Shown in pieces: positions 24,501 to 39,500 of a stretch of DNA of 64,000 nt (within the stretch, counting starts at the first letter, position 1; each line of letters begins with the position of its first letter). The translations under genes were made by a program, and so were the position numbers. The DNA is from Latrodectus hesperus. Taxonomy: Eukaryota; Arthropoda; Arachnida; Araneae; Theridiidae. Under the pieces are notes generated by a model. The model was not told where the DNA came from. It made no database searches and worked only from the letters and a program-made list of their open reading frames with translations. The DNA is taken from assembly GCA_037975125.1 (NCBI GenBank), contig CM075862.1:16569125-16633124 (forward strand). The letters run 5' to 3'.

Positions 24501-27500
24501 ATCATGATCAATGACCTAATTAGTAAACTGAAATTGCCTGGAATTGAGGTTTTGTGTTACGCTGATGATCTTGTTATGTGGTCAACGAGCAGCGACATCC
24601 AATCTACAGAAGATTGTCTTAATAATGCGTTAAAGCACCTTAATGCATGGTGTCTGGAGAATGATATGGTTGTAAATGAAGAAAAAACAACCGCACAACT
24701 TTTTACTTTGTCTACAAAACAACATTCTGTGAATCTTTTGTACGACACACTTCCTCTAAAAATTACACAAGCTACTAACTACCTTGGTGTGACCATGGAT
24801 AAAAGGCTTAGCTGGGCTCCACATATCGATAATATTCAAAAGAAAGCTACTGATAGACTTCAAATCCTGAGACGTCTTACGGGCACCACTTGGGGGCCAA
24901 TCAAGACGTCCTTGCCACTACTTATAAATCATACATTCGCCCTGTTCTTGAATATAGCTGTGAAGCGCTGTCTACAGCTAGCGAAACTACTAGACAGAAA
25001 CTTAACGTCGTCCAAAATAATGCCCTTCGAATTGTCTGCGGTGCTGCTGTTTCCACTCCCATCACTGCTCTTGAGAGCCAAACGCAAATTGAGCCCCTTG
25101 AAGCTCGTCGTGACAAAGTCCTTCTGAGATTCTTTGAGAGATCTCGCCGTGTCGGTGATGGTTTTTGGGAGACTTACAAAACTGCTAAATTGCGTTTAGT
25201 GACACAGCTTACCCCTCTGGAAAAATCATTATTGCTTCAGAGAAAGTATAAGGTTTACTCCGGTGAGCGACTCCTTTTTCCCCGGCCAACGCTTGTGAAG
25301 GATATACCCAACATCCCTGTTTGCTTAAACCTCCCTGGCATAAAGGATCGCAAAGAGGATGTCTTACCACAGATCTTAAAAGCCGCCACACTGGATATGC
25401 TTGTATCTATATATCCAATGGCAGAATGGTACCATATATACACAGACGGCTCGGCAATGGGCGAGAATTGTGGTGCTGGCTTTTATTCATCTCTTGCTGA
25501 GGGTTCTTTTCCGGTCGGCAAACATATGACAAACTTTGACGGGGAGGTAGCTGCTATTTGTGAGGCTGCCAGACGATTAATGCAACTGCCGGGCCTTAAA
25601 AAGGTGGTTTTCCTTTCTGACTCAACAGCAGCTCTTCAGGCCATAACTTCATTGTTCCCACATGATGCCCTTGTTATGGCCTGCCGGGAAATCCTTTCAC
25701 AACTGCAAGAAAGAACTGAAATCTGTTTGCAATGGGTGCCAGGGCATTGTGATATTGATGGCAATGAGCGTGCAGATAGGCTTGCCAAATCTGGATGTGA
25801 CTTGACCCAAGAAGACAGGCCTATAAGCTTTTCTGCTGCACGTAGTACTATTAATCTACGTATTAAAAAATCAATTAGGACAGCCTGGGAGGCAGCTGCT
25901 GTTGGCAAAAGATGGGAGACGGTTGTCAGATGCAATACCATCCCCAACAGCCTGCCGCGTGGAGTGGCGGTTGCCACCTTCAGGATGGCAACGGGTCACG
26001 ACTACCTTCAGAAGCATCTCCACAGGATCGGCCTTGCCGATACTCCCCTCTGCCCCCTGTGTTCTACAGGCGAGGGTACAGCCGAACACCTGGCTTACTG
26101 TAATGCTCTGGAACAGGCCGACGATGACTTGCATGGGCGGGCTGGACTCTACTGGGAAGCACGGCGCCAAATGGCCCATCGGCCACGGGCGGGCGTTGGA
26201 TGAAGAAGAAGAAGACATTACAATTTAATAAAAGACTATTTGTCAAAATAAATAACTAAAAAAATCTTCAGAAATTCATAATCAAAAACTAAAATCTCTG
26301 AAATATAATTAATTTTCAATAACTCAATAATTATGATGTTATTGAGTACAGCTAATTAGAAAAGGTATACTGAACTCAAAAACGTATTTTTACTTAAAAT
26401 TAAACTAAGAGAAATTTAAAGATGGGTTGAAATTTCTAAGTTTCATTTTGAAACTTTGAAATTTAAGTAACTTCCATTTATCAAAAACATAAATATTCAT
26501 GAAATTTTAACTTACCAATAATAAGATATAGAAATAAAATTACAATATTTACCTTCACTTCCACTAGCAATAAAAACTTGATTAACTCCCCCAAAACATG
26601 AGTGGATAGTATAATAACCTTGAGTAACACCTTGGAACTTTCGAACTAAGACCCTGTCTTCAATATCCCATAGGTGCACTCCCTGTACAAGCATATAAGT
26701 AACTCATTTCAATTTTATAAATTACTATTAAATATCAAAATTACTTTTACAGGAAAATAAATTTTGAACTATATAATAAACTTTTGATTTTGTAAACAAT
26801 AGAATACAATAAAAAATAAATTTAAGAAAATATACAGAATTGATAATAGAAAAATTAAAGAATTAACATTTCAAAATATATGAAATGTATGTTTCCAATA
26901 CCAGATATATACAAATATTATATTGATTTTAATTAAATTTTAAAAATTGTTTCATCATAAAATCATTAATCCTTTTAATGATGTATTAGTCATTAAAATG
27001 TACAATAAACTGTCAATTAACTGCAAGCAGATTATTCATGCAGATTATGTGTAATGCAAGTTTAAAAAAAGAAGCTTTTGACTGATATCCTAAAAGTATA
27101 CATTTAAAATTAGTAAATATTGATTAGCTTGAGAATTCCTAAAATTACTCATAATTACTAAATAATAATTATACTATTTCTCAAGCAACATAAGTAAACA
27201 TGTTAATTGTTGAGATATTAAAATTGTTCACATTTGTTTCTGAGTGGATTTCTGTTGTATTCATGAGCATGATATTTTTGCAAATTAATCAAAATTATCT
27301 CTCTTTCCTTCCTGGCTGGAAGTCCCTTTTAATATTTCATTCTCCCATAAGATTGTATCTTGTATTATTCCCCATTTCCATGAAATAGATTGCTCTAAGA
27401 CGAGCCGAGGTGACAAGATTGAAGAAAGGGGGATTTGAAAAGGCAGGTGGAGGTTACAATAAAAGTCTGAAACTCCCCACTGCTAAGAAGAACTCAGTTT

Positions 27501-30500
27501 ATTATTCAAGTTTGATGTTCAATTGGAATCTAAGACTGTAAAATCACAAAATTGAAATAATCAAATCCTGTGAGCTTTCAGACTGAAGAGAAGAGATATA
27601 CTGTTATAATTCGAGTCCAGGTAAAGAAAGTCACACTGAATAAATGACTACCAGGTTTTCGAAGTCTTCAAAATAGGCAGGCTTAGTATTAGAAATTTTC
27701 TTAGTAAGTCCATGCACTGTATTCTGTAATGTCTGAGCCAGTAGCTTATAATTACACTGATGTCCAATAATATGCCGGAGATTTGGTTTTACGTTAGCAA
27801 AATTCCTTTCAAATTGATAAAAATAATTTAATAGCAGTGGCAGAGAAACAGGAACTTTATAGCTTTAAGACTACAATGGATAAACAAATACAAATAGGAG
27901 ATTTAGTATATTTATGCCTTCCCCCCCAAAATATAAGGATTTCATGGAAATTAACGAGACCAAATGTAGGTTCCTTTGAAGTCTTGAATAAACAAACACC
28001 TGTGAATTAAGAAATAGAATGTGTAAAAGAGCCCTCTAAAACTCAACTACATCATGTAGATCAACTTTCAAAAATTAGGGATAGAATTATATTTCTGACC
28101 TTACCTGAATTTAATTCTACATCTCCACAAGCCACTGACTCATATAAAGACAATAAAATTTACTTCCCTTATGCTAAACAATAAAGTGCAAAGAAAAGAA
28201 AAAAAGATATTTGCTTTTAACCCTGTAATTCTCAGAGCAATAGCTCAAAGTTAACTACAAATGAAAGAGTTTTTTTTGTCCCAAAATGTGATCCTGAAAC
28301 ATCTTGACAAATAAGGTATAATAACTATAATCGTTCCACTCAAAAGAACTGTAACTAATATGAACTGAAAATACAATGGACTATTTACAATACAATGGTT
28401 TAAGTGATTAATGCAAACACTTATAAATGATTATGTAGAGTGTATTTAATGTTTAAAATGATTGTGTAGTTTTATATATATATAGAGATTCTTACATCAT
28501 AAATTACTTATAAAAATACTAACTGGACTTAAGAATTATAAGAGTCAGTAAGATTCTTTTATTTTTAATTTAGCAAAGATTGCAGAGTATATAAATAAAT
28601 GTATAATTTATGTGTCATTTCATGTTGGAAATCTTATTGAGTATTATTTTATATATTATTGTAAGTAGAAAATAGAAATGTACAAAAATAAATAAAATAT
28701 GTGAAACAAATTAAAGCCATGCCAAAATAATTTAAGTACCACATAAATAAGTGATATAAAATTTTAAGAAGTTTTGAGTGTAAGACATGTTACAAATTAG
28801 AAAAGGTTGCACTTTCTCTGCAAAGAAACAATTATTGATGTTGTATTCACTGGCTGGAAGTCACGTTTTATATTTCATTCTCTTATTCCGTATTATTCAC
28901 CATTTTTTCCTTCCAGGATTGCTCTAGCGCAAAACTTGTGAAAAACAGGTTCCAGTATTTCACAAGTTCTGGGGTAGGGAAGTGAGGTGGTGAGATTGAA
29001 GAGAGACGGGGATTGAAAATGGCAGAAGGAGGTTACCAAAAAGCAGCCTGAAACCCATGCCACTAAAAAGGACTCTGTTCGTTATTCAAGTCTGACATTC
29101 AACTGTAAAATTATATAGGTGTAATAATCAAATCCTATGAATTTTCAGAATGGAGAGAAGAGATATATTCTTACTATATGAGTCCAGATGAAGAAAATCA
29201 TGCTGATTGAACTACCAGGTTTTTGCAATCCTCAAAATTGGCTGGCTTAGTAATAGAAATTTCCTTAAAAGTCCCATTTTTTTAAAATTATTTTTCCAGC
29301 CAGTAGTTCTTTTTTTTTTGGGGGGGGGGTTATACCATCTATTTTATTACTTTAATTAACTAGTATAAATTATGAACTCTATGTGGGTACTTAATCATGT
29401 TAGTACAGCTTAAATATTTGAAATACAAGTAACTAAATTTTGTATGTATGTAAATGGATTTGTAACTTTATGGGTGAATTAAAAGCAATTTTTAATTACA
29501 AAAACACACAAAGTCAGTTTCTGATTCTATTTTCAGATTTGAATCTGAGAGTTAAAAAAAATAAATACAAACTGCAAAGTCAAAAAATAATGTATTATTT
29601 AAATTCAAAATATTATTTGTATTAGTAAATAACAGTAATTATCTATGCGACATTTCTTTGATTTTCCATAATTTTTTTTATTACCTACAATTGCCACCCA
29701 AATAAATTCTTATGACTATAAATAGTTTATTACGCTCATTTTGGTTCACTTTACAACTTTTCAAAGTCTGATTTCCTTTTGTTTCAGTACTGACATGTGT
29801 TTACAAAATTTTTTGTCTCACAAAATTTTAATGTTCTAGTGCCAAAACTGAAAATTACTTCAGTAATATTCAAGAAATTTTAAAGATCAAGATTACAGCA
29901 TAAAAGACTATATAACTTGATATTTTCATAATATTACGTGTCTAAACACTCTAATTACTTAAGTATAATTAGAATTGTCTACTTTAGGTCAAAATTAAAA
30001 ATAAAACACATTTATAAAAGAAAACAGATATTTTAAAAAATACAGTCAAGTTGATAATTTTCAAATCTTATTCTTTAAAAGAAAAAAAGATTCACATAGC
30101 ACAACCTTAAAAGCAATATAGTAAATTTTTTCATATTTCTGTATATAGAAAAGAGACTACATTTAAGTACACTTGTTACCACTGACTTTACCATTCATCG
30201 ATCAAAATAATTACTTTTAAATTTGAAATATATTTGTAATTTATTCATAAATTACAACAGTATTCAGAAATGACACAAATATGTAATTTTAAAGAAAAAT
30301 ATTCTTATAAATTAATATTTCAATTAAAATTCCAAAGACAAAATTCAAAAAGTTTTGGAAACCTTAAGTAAATTTATGCATCGAAAACCATTTAATATTG
30401 ATAAGCAGAAATTAGAATTTTATTCAATTTTGATTAGAAATAATACGAATACAATAAATTGATTAGCAACTTAACATTTAAATTGGGAAAAATCAATATG

Positions 30501-33500
30501 AATTCGTTTCCCTGCTATGACATTAGAATTATACCATTTAAACTGCTAAAAAAGCTTACTGATAAATAATTTTTGCAAATAAAAAAGTAAAATAGCTTTA
30601 AAGATTTAATGTGAATGTAAGTAGTGTGCTAATTAAATCTAATTTATAATAACTTTCAAATCTAAAGTTTAAAAAAAAATTCCTCACGGTAGAGAGTTCT
30701 AAAAAAGCAACACAATACAACAATACAAACTTATGACATAATATGCAGGTTTCTTTAAGTGTAACCGAGGGGAAAAAAAAAGACTATAAAATTATGATTT
30801 TTTAAAAAATTTTACCTGAGTAGCAACATTTAACAGTGCCATCCTTCCAGAATCATCACATGTGAAAGACATAACTGAATGACCTTCTTGTAATCTGAAA
30901 ATGGATTGTAAAATATAAAACACATTGTAACATTCACAACTTATTTAAATAATCTTATTTACTAACAAATACATAAAATATTGACAAAATTAGTAAAATA
31001 TCATTAACACCAGTTTAACAAAAGTATTTACAAACTGAGTAAAAAGGCAATTTTCAGATAAAGATAATAAATAGTTTTAGAGTTCATAACAAAATATAAA
31101 AATAAATCTTGCAATTAATTGATATGTTTGAAAATCTCAAATTTATATAATTTTGAGTATATAATAAGCCTTTTTATTAGCAAAGAAATTGGTTACATAT
31201 ATAAAGTAATCTGTAATTTATTTTTGAAAATTTTAATGAACACTATTTTTTAAAAAAAAATTAACAAAATACACTTTTAATCACACACAAATACAAATTT
31301 TATATAATTTTTATTTCATAGATACATAATATACTTTAGTTACATCTAACAACTCTAAATAAGAGTTTAGTAATCCATCTGCCACATGCTAAAATGTCAA
31401 TTTCAAATTTCTCACAATTTTTGGAGTTTGCGACAAAATTTACCAAAATACAAGAAATAAACATTTTGTTTTTAATTTTAATTATTTTGTCAGAAATTAA
31501 TAATAAAATTAATTAAAAATCTATGCTCACTAGTTCACTTCCCACTCAAATTAAAACACAAATAATTATTTAACTATTTAAAGAAATTATTTTGTCTGAA
31601 CTTTTATCAATATTAATTTAATTATTAATTAATTTTTGGTATTTCTTTAATTTTAAAATTATAATGGTAATACTAAATATTTATTTTGTTTTATGTATTT
31701 TATAATCAAGTAGTTAAGATTTAATAAATAAAATAAATTTATTTTCTAAAGACTTTATCATTAAAATGTTTCTTTTATAAAAATATTAAAAAAATATACT
31801 AATGAATCACTACTAATTGTAAAGTAAATAACTGGAGGTTGGTTGGATGGGTTTTATGGCGCAAGGTCCAAAATTGGACATGCTGCATAACCATTTGCGA
31901 TACTATCTTGAAAAGATGTAATAAAAATGTTATATTATTAAAGTCTGGCAACTATTCAAATGATATAAATTTAAAATGTTTTTCTTTTATATAAATTTAA
32001 CATTTTAACTTAATTTTGCAGATAAAATTAAGAACTACTGTATGTACCTTAGAACTTGTCAAATACTTATCTCTCAATAATTTCATCTACATCACTCAAA
32101 AAATTTATGTGTTACATTAAGAATGACCTTTTCTTTTGAGATGTTTTTTAGGGATTTAGAAAATTTTCTTGCTTAGATAAACAAAATTTCTTGCCACTGA
32201 AAACTGAAACTTTGCAAAACACTTCTCTCTTCCAATAAATTACAGGATAACTGGATTCCATTAATTCCTTAGAAAGATTAAATCTTTTTACCAATGATGA
32301 AATTACATGATTACCTATTTACCGATGATTATAAATTTATAGATGCAGCACATAGAAATGAATAGGCATGTAAAATAAACATTATACAAAAGGAATAATG
32401 CCTATTAAAGACATATAACAAACTTTGATTTGAAGAATATAATGTGACTAAAAGTATGATATTAGGTAGATGTGTATTATTTTAAATTGTTATGGTTTTT
32501 TTGTCGTAGGTAAAATATGTAGTGATTCTTGATAATTGGATGATAATACAAAGTTAGATTGTCACATTATACACAACAATTTTGAAACCAATAGACTTGA
32601 AAAGAAAAATTTTTAAAAATGAATGAACAAAAATTACCTTCATTTTTGTAAATTCATTTTTGTAATTACTTCATTTCTTCATTTTGATCATTTTCCTAAC
32701 TGGTTTATTAATTTATATAACATTTATATTTTTGCAATAAATTTTATAATCAATAAAAAAAATAAATAGCTAGTCAACATTCATATACAATGTTACACAG
32801 CACTGCATGGGAAATTAAGGTAAAACGTAAACAAGTACAAATTTAATTTTTCCAGGCACAATGTAGTGACAATATTTTTAAATTTCATTTTTCTATAAAT
32901 AAATTTATTGTAAATTTTAAAAAGTATACTAATTTAAAAACAACAAATGTACATATTGTTTACTTTGCTATAGTAAATAGAATAGTTTTAAGATGAAATA
33001 TACTGACATATTAAAATCAGTTAAATCTTCAAAATTGTATCCCCTTATTCGATGATGGGTATCAGCCGCTAAAACAGTTTTTCCATCCTTTCTACACCAA
33101 AGACATTGCACACGAACACCTTCCCAAGAATCCAAAACATTGCCATCTAAATCCTAAAAGAATTAAAAAGAAGTTATAATTTCATTAAGTGTGAATAAAA
33201 CTAAGTTACATCTGTATCACAAAGAAAATTACATAGAAAGGCCATATATAGGATATTTTTATCTTCTTAAAGTTGTTAAATATAGAACTTCAGAAGGATC
33301 TTCATTTTATATTATTAATTATTAATTTAAATATTAATATTGCTTTATCAAACTGAAAATCAATCAGGATATTAGGCTTTTAAAATTCCTCATTTGATCT
33401 AATTTACTATTAAATTTTTGATCATTTTTAATAAATATAATTGAGGGAAAATACAAGCAGTTATGCCCCATAGAACAAAGAAATAAAAAAGTCTTATACA

Positions 33501-36500
33501 AACAATAGTTTTTAATAAAAAATAAAACCTTAAAGTTATAAATAAATAACTTAACTAAAATTTAAATTAAAAAATAATTTGTGAAAATATGAAATATGCA
33601 GTAATATACTGAATACTGTACTTTAAGTCAGTAGACTTTGAGCTATTAATAGGTGCGAGCCTCAAGTATCATTCACCTTTGAATTTTAAAAGTAATCCCT
33701 GTGGAGAAATTCCACATGGATCACTTCAAAAACCCAAAGGTGAATGATATAAAAATATACTTTAAATGTGAGATACATTTTCATATTATATTCGTAATCA
33801 TAAATATAAAATACAAGTATTATAATTAATGAAATAAATAAAATATTAAAAACTCAAAAAATATAAATATATATAAATATTTTAAATTTTAATATAGATT
33901 TTACAATTTAAAATATTTACATATATTTGCAATGAAAAACTTTAAATGCAGTTCATAATTAACTTAATTTTTATAACACAAAATAATTCATATAAACAAT
34001 GTACTAAAGATTTTAATATACATAAATTTTCAATATGTACAAGAGAAAATTTTAGAATTTCATAAGAATGAGAAGCATCATGATGGATTTATCATGAAAT
34101 AGAAATACTCTTTCCTGAAACAACTTGAAATAGTCGCTCTTCAGTATTTATTCATGGCATAATTTAAAAATCCTCAGAACAAATTTTAGGCATTTTTTTA
34201 TTAAGAATTAAATCAGTATAACAGTAAAAATTCATGAACAAACTTTTCTATAAGTTTTAAACTTAAACATTGTAAAACATTTTATTTGAAACAATTAACA
34301 TTCTTTCAACTTCTTATCACCAAAGAAAAATTTGTAAGCATTAAGAAGATAATGGCCCTATGTATAGAAAATAAAATGAAAAATTAATGAAATTTGAATT
34401 TTGACTCCTTGACATCAATTTATTAATCAATATTTATAGCCTCAACTAAATATTAGACTTCAAATTTCTCATATATTTTTAAATGTACAAGGAATTTTTC
34501 AATAATTAAAATCAATAATCATTATTACTTTAAACACAATTCTTACTTTTTAAATCCAAAAACTTTCATGAAATTTTTTTTTAATTTTTAGCTTTAATAT
34601 AAGTTTTTAAAATATTTTCACAGCTTAAAATACATCCACAATTTCCTTTAGTTTTTAAGCAATTGATTAAGTTAAAATATAAAGCAAAATTAAAAACAAA
34701 AGAAAAAAGGTTTTTCAAAATAAAAAAAGACATTTAATTAAACACCCATTTTTTAAATTTCAAATCAGTATTTAGACATTTACAGGAAATTTATTTGTAT
34801 TTTAAAGCAAAATAAAACCGTTATTCTATTTGCCTACTGAATTTTGTTTACAATTGAATTGAGAACACCTGAATTGAATGGAATAGAATGATATGTATGC
34901 AGGATGTCTCTGATTAATTTGAAATATAAAATGTTTTATTTCAAAAGTTCAATTGTGTTTGTAACTAATTTAAAAAGTAGTTAATGTTGGTTACAATTCA
35001 GTGTAAAGTTGTTATGCCATGATGTAATTAATTAGCCAGTAACACCACTTCAAAGCTCTGGTTGTTTCACGTGATGGGATCATGTTGCTCTCCCCTTTTA
35101 AAATTGTCATCTATATGCAACTGCTAGGGATATGCAAAAATATATATAACAATCGATCTTTTTTACTTCCAACATTTAATTATGTTTTAAATAATAAGAG
35201 TTAATATTTCTTTCTTATTTTTTAAAAAAAGCAGTGAATGTGTTCACTTACGTTTTAACCATTCAATTTTTTTCTTAAAATAAAAATCAATGAAGTAATC
35301 AAAAACAAATAAAAAACATTAACTTACACATTGATAAAATTGCCCCCTTGTTCCCCCACAAACAAATCGTTTGCCATCTTTATTCCAGGCACATGTAGTT
35401 AGACTATCTTCAGGCGAATGATTCATTTTGATTCTTAAACCACCAGTCTGGAAAATTTTTATATGTTTATATTATTTCCAAATCAAATAAGCAAATAATA
35501 TATATTTATTAGTGTTACCTTATCAAAAGCTAACAAAAAATACTTTTTTAGAAAACTAAATTTGTTTACTTTTTTATGCAAATTAAAATTAGATTGTTTT
35601 TCATTTCATAACACAATAGAAAAGAAATGTTAATGCATATAAATTATAATTTTATTCCCATTTTTTGGATATTATTATTATTAGCACTTATAAAATTATG
35701 TCTTTTATACTTAAAGTAAATAGAAAATGCATACTTTATAATTACATGCTACTTTAACAGACATAATAATTTTGTTTTCAATTATGTGGCTTTATAATAA
35801 AAATTCTAAATTTTAATTACTGTTAAGTTTCTAAAATTCAAGTTTTCCAGAATGAAAAAGCTAACAATTTTGCAACAATATATTTTAAACAAAATTAATT
35901 GGTTTTAGTTAACTTGAAATTCTATAATAAAAAATTCTAAGTTTTTTTGAACATAACTGAATAAAAAGTGATCAAATGAAATACATAAAAAAGCCAAACT
36001 TACCGCTATATTCCAAACCCATAAGTCAGAGGAGTCATCTGGGCCACAGGCAATGAGATATGTATCATCGGGACTCCATGCTAAAAAAGACACACCACCT
36101 GGATGGCCTTCAAAAGTCCGTCGGTGGGTTAACTCTAATGTGTCCTAAATACATGAGTATTTCATATCAAAATGAATTACAAGTCAATTTGAAAGTGTAA
36201 CATTAATTAAATAATGCACATACATGAACATATGTTATTCAAAACACAAATAAAACTAAATCTACATATTAAATTAAAATATATACATTAAAATTATGCA
36301 ATCTATTTATATAGCATTACTCACAGGATTAACATCCCAAATAATAACTGTTGTATCTTTAGAACCGGTAGCTAACTTTTTGCCATCATTAGAGAAACGG
36401 CAAAACCATACTTCATCACAATGATCCTTCAGGACTTGAACTGTTTCACATGGGAACTGTTCCCTACAGTATTTACAAAAATATTTACATGCAACAAACT

Positions 36501-39500
36501 AGAGAAGATACAACAGTTCATCTATTGATGAAGTCAGAAATCTAATCTAAAAAAAAATAAATAAAATAAAATAAAATAAAATTAAGTTAAAAAAACAAAA
36601 ATAAAAACTTACTTTGTACATGTATGATCAATAAGTAGTGATATATTTTCAAGATTACTGTCTGACTTTGAATTATGATAAGGACATCTATCTTTCTGTA
36701 GCTCCACAGCTTGATTAAGAAGAGTTTGTAATCTTCTAGGTGGCAGCATTACAGAAGGTGGTAAAAATGCTAGAAAAATTTTTAATTAAAAATTTAAAAA
36801 CAATCTATATATTTTCAAATGTACATATTATTGTAGCAAAAATAATAAAATACCAAAATTATAAGCATTTTTCCATTAATTGCTGGTTGGTCGATTGGTT
36901 TTAGTGGCACATGGTCCATCTATTAATTGCATGGCATACAATTTTAAGCAATCACATAAATGTGTATGGTTTCATTTGGTCACTTTAAAAACACAGATTA
37001 ATAAGACAAAAAACAACAGTTTAAAATGTACTTTGAAGAGCTATGAACATCCACATAAAAGTGGGAATGGGCTCTTACAGATAAATTTTTCATAAATAAA
37101 TTAAAACTTTTAACAAGGTATCTATTTAAATAGTTTATGGTGATTAATTAAAAAGTTTAATGACTTTAAATTAATAAAGAATTGCATTACACAAAACTTT
37201 TCCGTAAATATTTTCTATACCTGAAAAAGAAAAATCACAACTCTGTAAAAAATAATAACATAGTAAAAGTTTTAACCTTGGAGTTTTTCCATTAACTTTT
37301 GTCTAGAATGTGCTCCTTTCCCATCCCAATGTGACATTCTTCTCAATTCCTCTCCAGTGCTGCACATCATATAGCTAGAAAATACTCAATCACATTAATG
37401 TTTTTTAGCATTTTTTAATCACGTATTTATTATTACTAATAAAATTTCAGAAACTTGTATGTTAGACTTGATTTGTACTAATTTTACTTATCCTTTAAAT
37501 CAATTTGAAATAAAAACGAAGTTTTTTCTGATAGTATACAGACAATCTAATATAACTAATAATATTTTCTGACATCATACATACCTGTCAACTTCTATAA
37601 AATATGGATTATTAAAAATGAATCCTCATAATTAAAAGAATTGGTGTTAATAACTTAGAGTCTGATTAGATTGTTGGAATTTCACAATTGTACTTTTTAC
37701 TTGACTTTCTTATTAAATGATAGGGATAACTGGCAGATTTAGAAAGTCTTTCATTAATAAAAATAAGGAATGTTCAATGTTTCTTTAAAGGTAATGTTAG
37801 CATTAAAAAGTTGCACCTAAGAGTAGAGAACTGTACAATGTGTAAAAGCACCAAGTGGGTGATAAAGTGCGGCAAACGGGCTTAACAGTTTGGAATGCGT
37901 TTGCATGTGATTTTCATTTTATGATGTAACATGATTGTAAGACATGAACGAAATTCATTTGTGAGCAATCCTTGAAACACTTAATGAGTAATTTTGCATG
38001 CTTACAATTTAAGTATTTGTTACATTAATGTCCCATTACTGGACTTACAATTTTTTTTTAAGTTAAATTGTTTATGATTTTTAAAATATTGTTTCAAATT
38101 TTTTTAAGGCATATTGTTTGGAATATTTTTAAAGTTATATCATTTTGAATTTTTGGAAGATATAGTGTTTATAATTTTTATAATAGTGTTTAAAATTTTT
38201 GAAAGGCATACTGTTTGGACTTTTTTTAAAGTCATATTATTTAAAATTTTTGTTTCGTCTGCCATTAAAAGATCTGTGCGGGATGTGCCTGATCAGTTTG
38301 ATTTATACATCGCACAGTATGTAAGGTGGGGAAACCATAAAGATTGTGATTTATTTTGTTTTTCATTTAAATATCATTCAGAGTACGTTCAGTATAATTT
38401 AAATATCATTCAGAGTATAAGAAATACGAAACTCTAGTTTTTTTATAAAAATGTATGTTTACATAAGTACATACATCTTTAAGTAAGTTTTACAGCGTGT
38501 TTCACATTAGTGTAAGATTGTGGCATACTGAATTTTTTTAAGAATGGCGTCACTGCCCGGTTAATTAAAATTCGAGTTTTAATAAAAATTGCAATATGTC
38601 AATGTTAGAAATTTAGCTTTATTGCCCAGTTGTCACAGTAGTAAACAGTGCTACATGAAGTTATTTTAAGGTGGTCACCTCAACCCAGTTAACTAAAATT
38701 CGAGTTTTAATAAAAAATTTTGTTTCTAGTTTTTAAAATTTTAATACTTGGAATTTGAAAAAGCCCGCGATTCTAAAGTTGAAGTTAGAGGGCGATCAGT
38801 ATTTGGTAGCTAGATATGTGGATCAATTATTTATTAACTGCATTATACAAAATGTCAAGGCAAAAGAACAAAGTTTAAATAAATTAACTTAAGAATAAAA
38901 CTGGCATATTGGAAATTAAGTTTTTCCTGCATTTCAAGATAAAACTTAACACCTAAACTTTTTTTTTACTTTACAATTCTATTATTACCCATTTCAGTGG
39001 AAACATAAAAAATTTAAATGTATGCATTTTTAAGATAAGAATAGCTTAAAAATATTAATTAAAATTTGAATCATAACAGATCATCTGCAGAAATTAAAAA
39101 TAAACATAAGGGTCTAATTAAACTAATTAATTTTGAACAATAAATTCTATTACATTAATAACAATTATATGTAAGAAACAGATTTATAATATAAAGATTT
39201 AAAGAAGCAGGAGAATAACTATCACTCAATAAAATAATAGAAAATATTCACTATAAAATTTGAAAAAAAAATACCTTTGAATATTAAATAAAAATGCTAC
39301 ATTAACTTACAATAGCAAAGCCACTTAATTTTATTTCTTTATTTAAAAATGAATACATTGATGCTAAACTAAAAAGATGAATTTACATCCATGATTAAGA
39401 TTACTCACCTACTGAGCTCATGAACTCTATTTGTATTGAATCGAAGAGGAGTCAATTCATGTCTCAAACACTGAAGTGCTTCTAACACATGACCATCTTC

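Larger units (their letters stand above)
22392..26214 (+). mobile_element. 5'-truncated non-LTR retrotransposon (I/jockey group)
   Basis: A 3.8-kb LINE between perfect 12-bp duplications. It carries one pol-type region in the order AP endonuclease, reverse transcriptase, RNase H and a terminal CCHC-like finger, with a (GAA)n tail at 26202-26214. There is no ORF1, so it appears 5'-truncated. It is much more GC-rich than the intron. Two single-base losses, near 24467 and 24895, break the reading frame. It lies in WDR26 intron 12 on the opposite strand to the gene. Confidence 0.93.
26683..30815 (-). other. WDR26 intron 11 with LTR-like repeats
   Basis: A 4.1-kb intron. Positions 27308-29307 hold two direct repeats around a Ty3/gypsy fragment, annotated separately. 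The rest is AT-rich with nothing recognised. Confidence 0.6.
37375..39408 (-). other. WDR26 intron 4 with degenerate tandem repeats
   Basis: A 2-kb intron. It contains a duplicated unit at about 38105-38260 and a second pair at 38560-38722; otherwise nothing is recognised. One 107-codon open frame (38114-38437) is a by-product of the repeats. Confidence 0.5.

Noticed and set aside
25636..26246. Several - and + frames of 60-115 codons over the LINE 3' end
   Set aside because: They are alternative-frame shadows of the RNase H and finger region.
38114..38437. A 107-codon + frame as a small gene
   Set aside because: The first half is made of T-rich tandem repeats and the rest has no recognisable domain or splice context.
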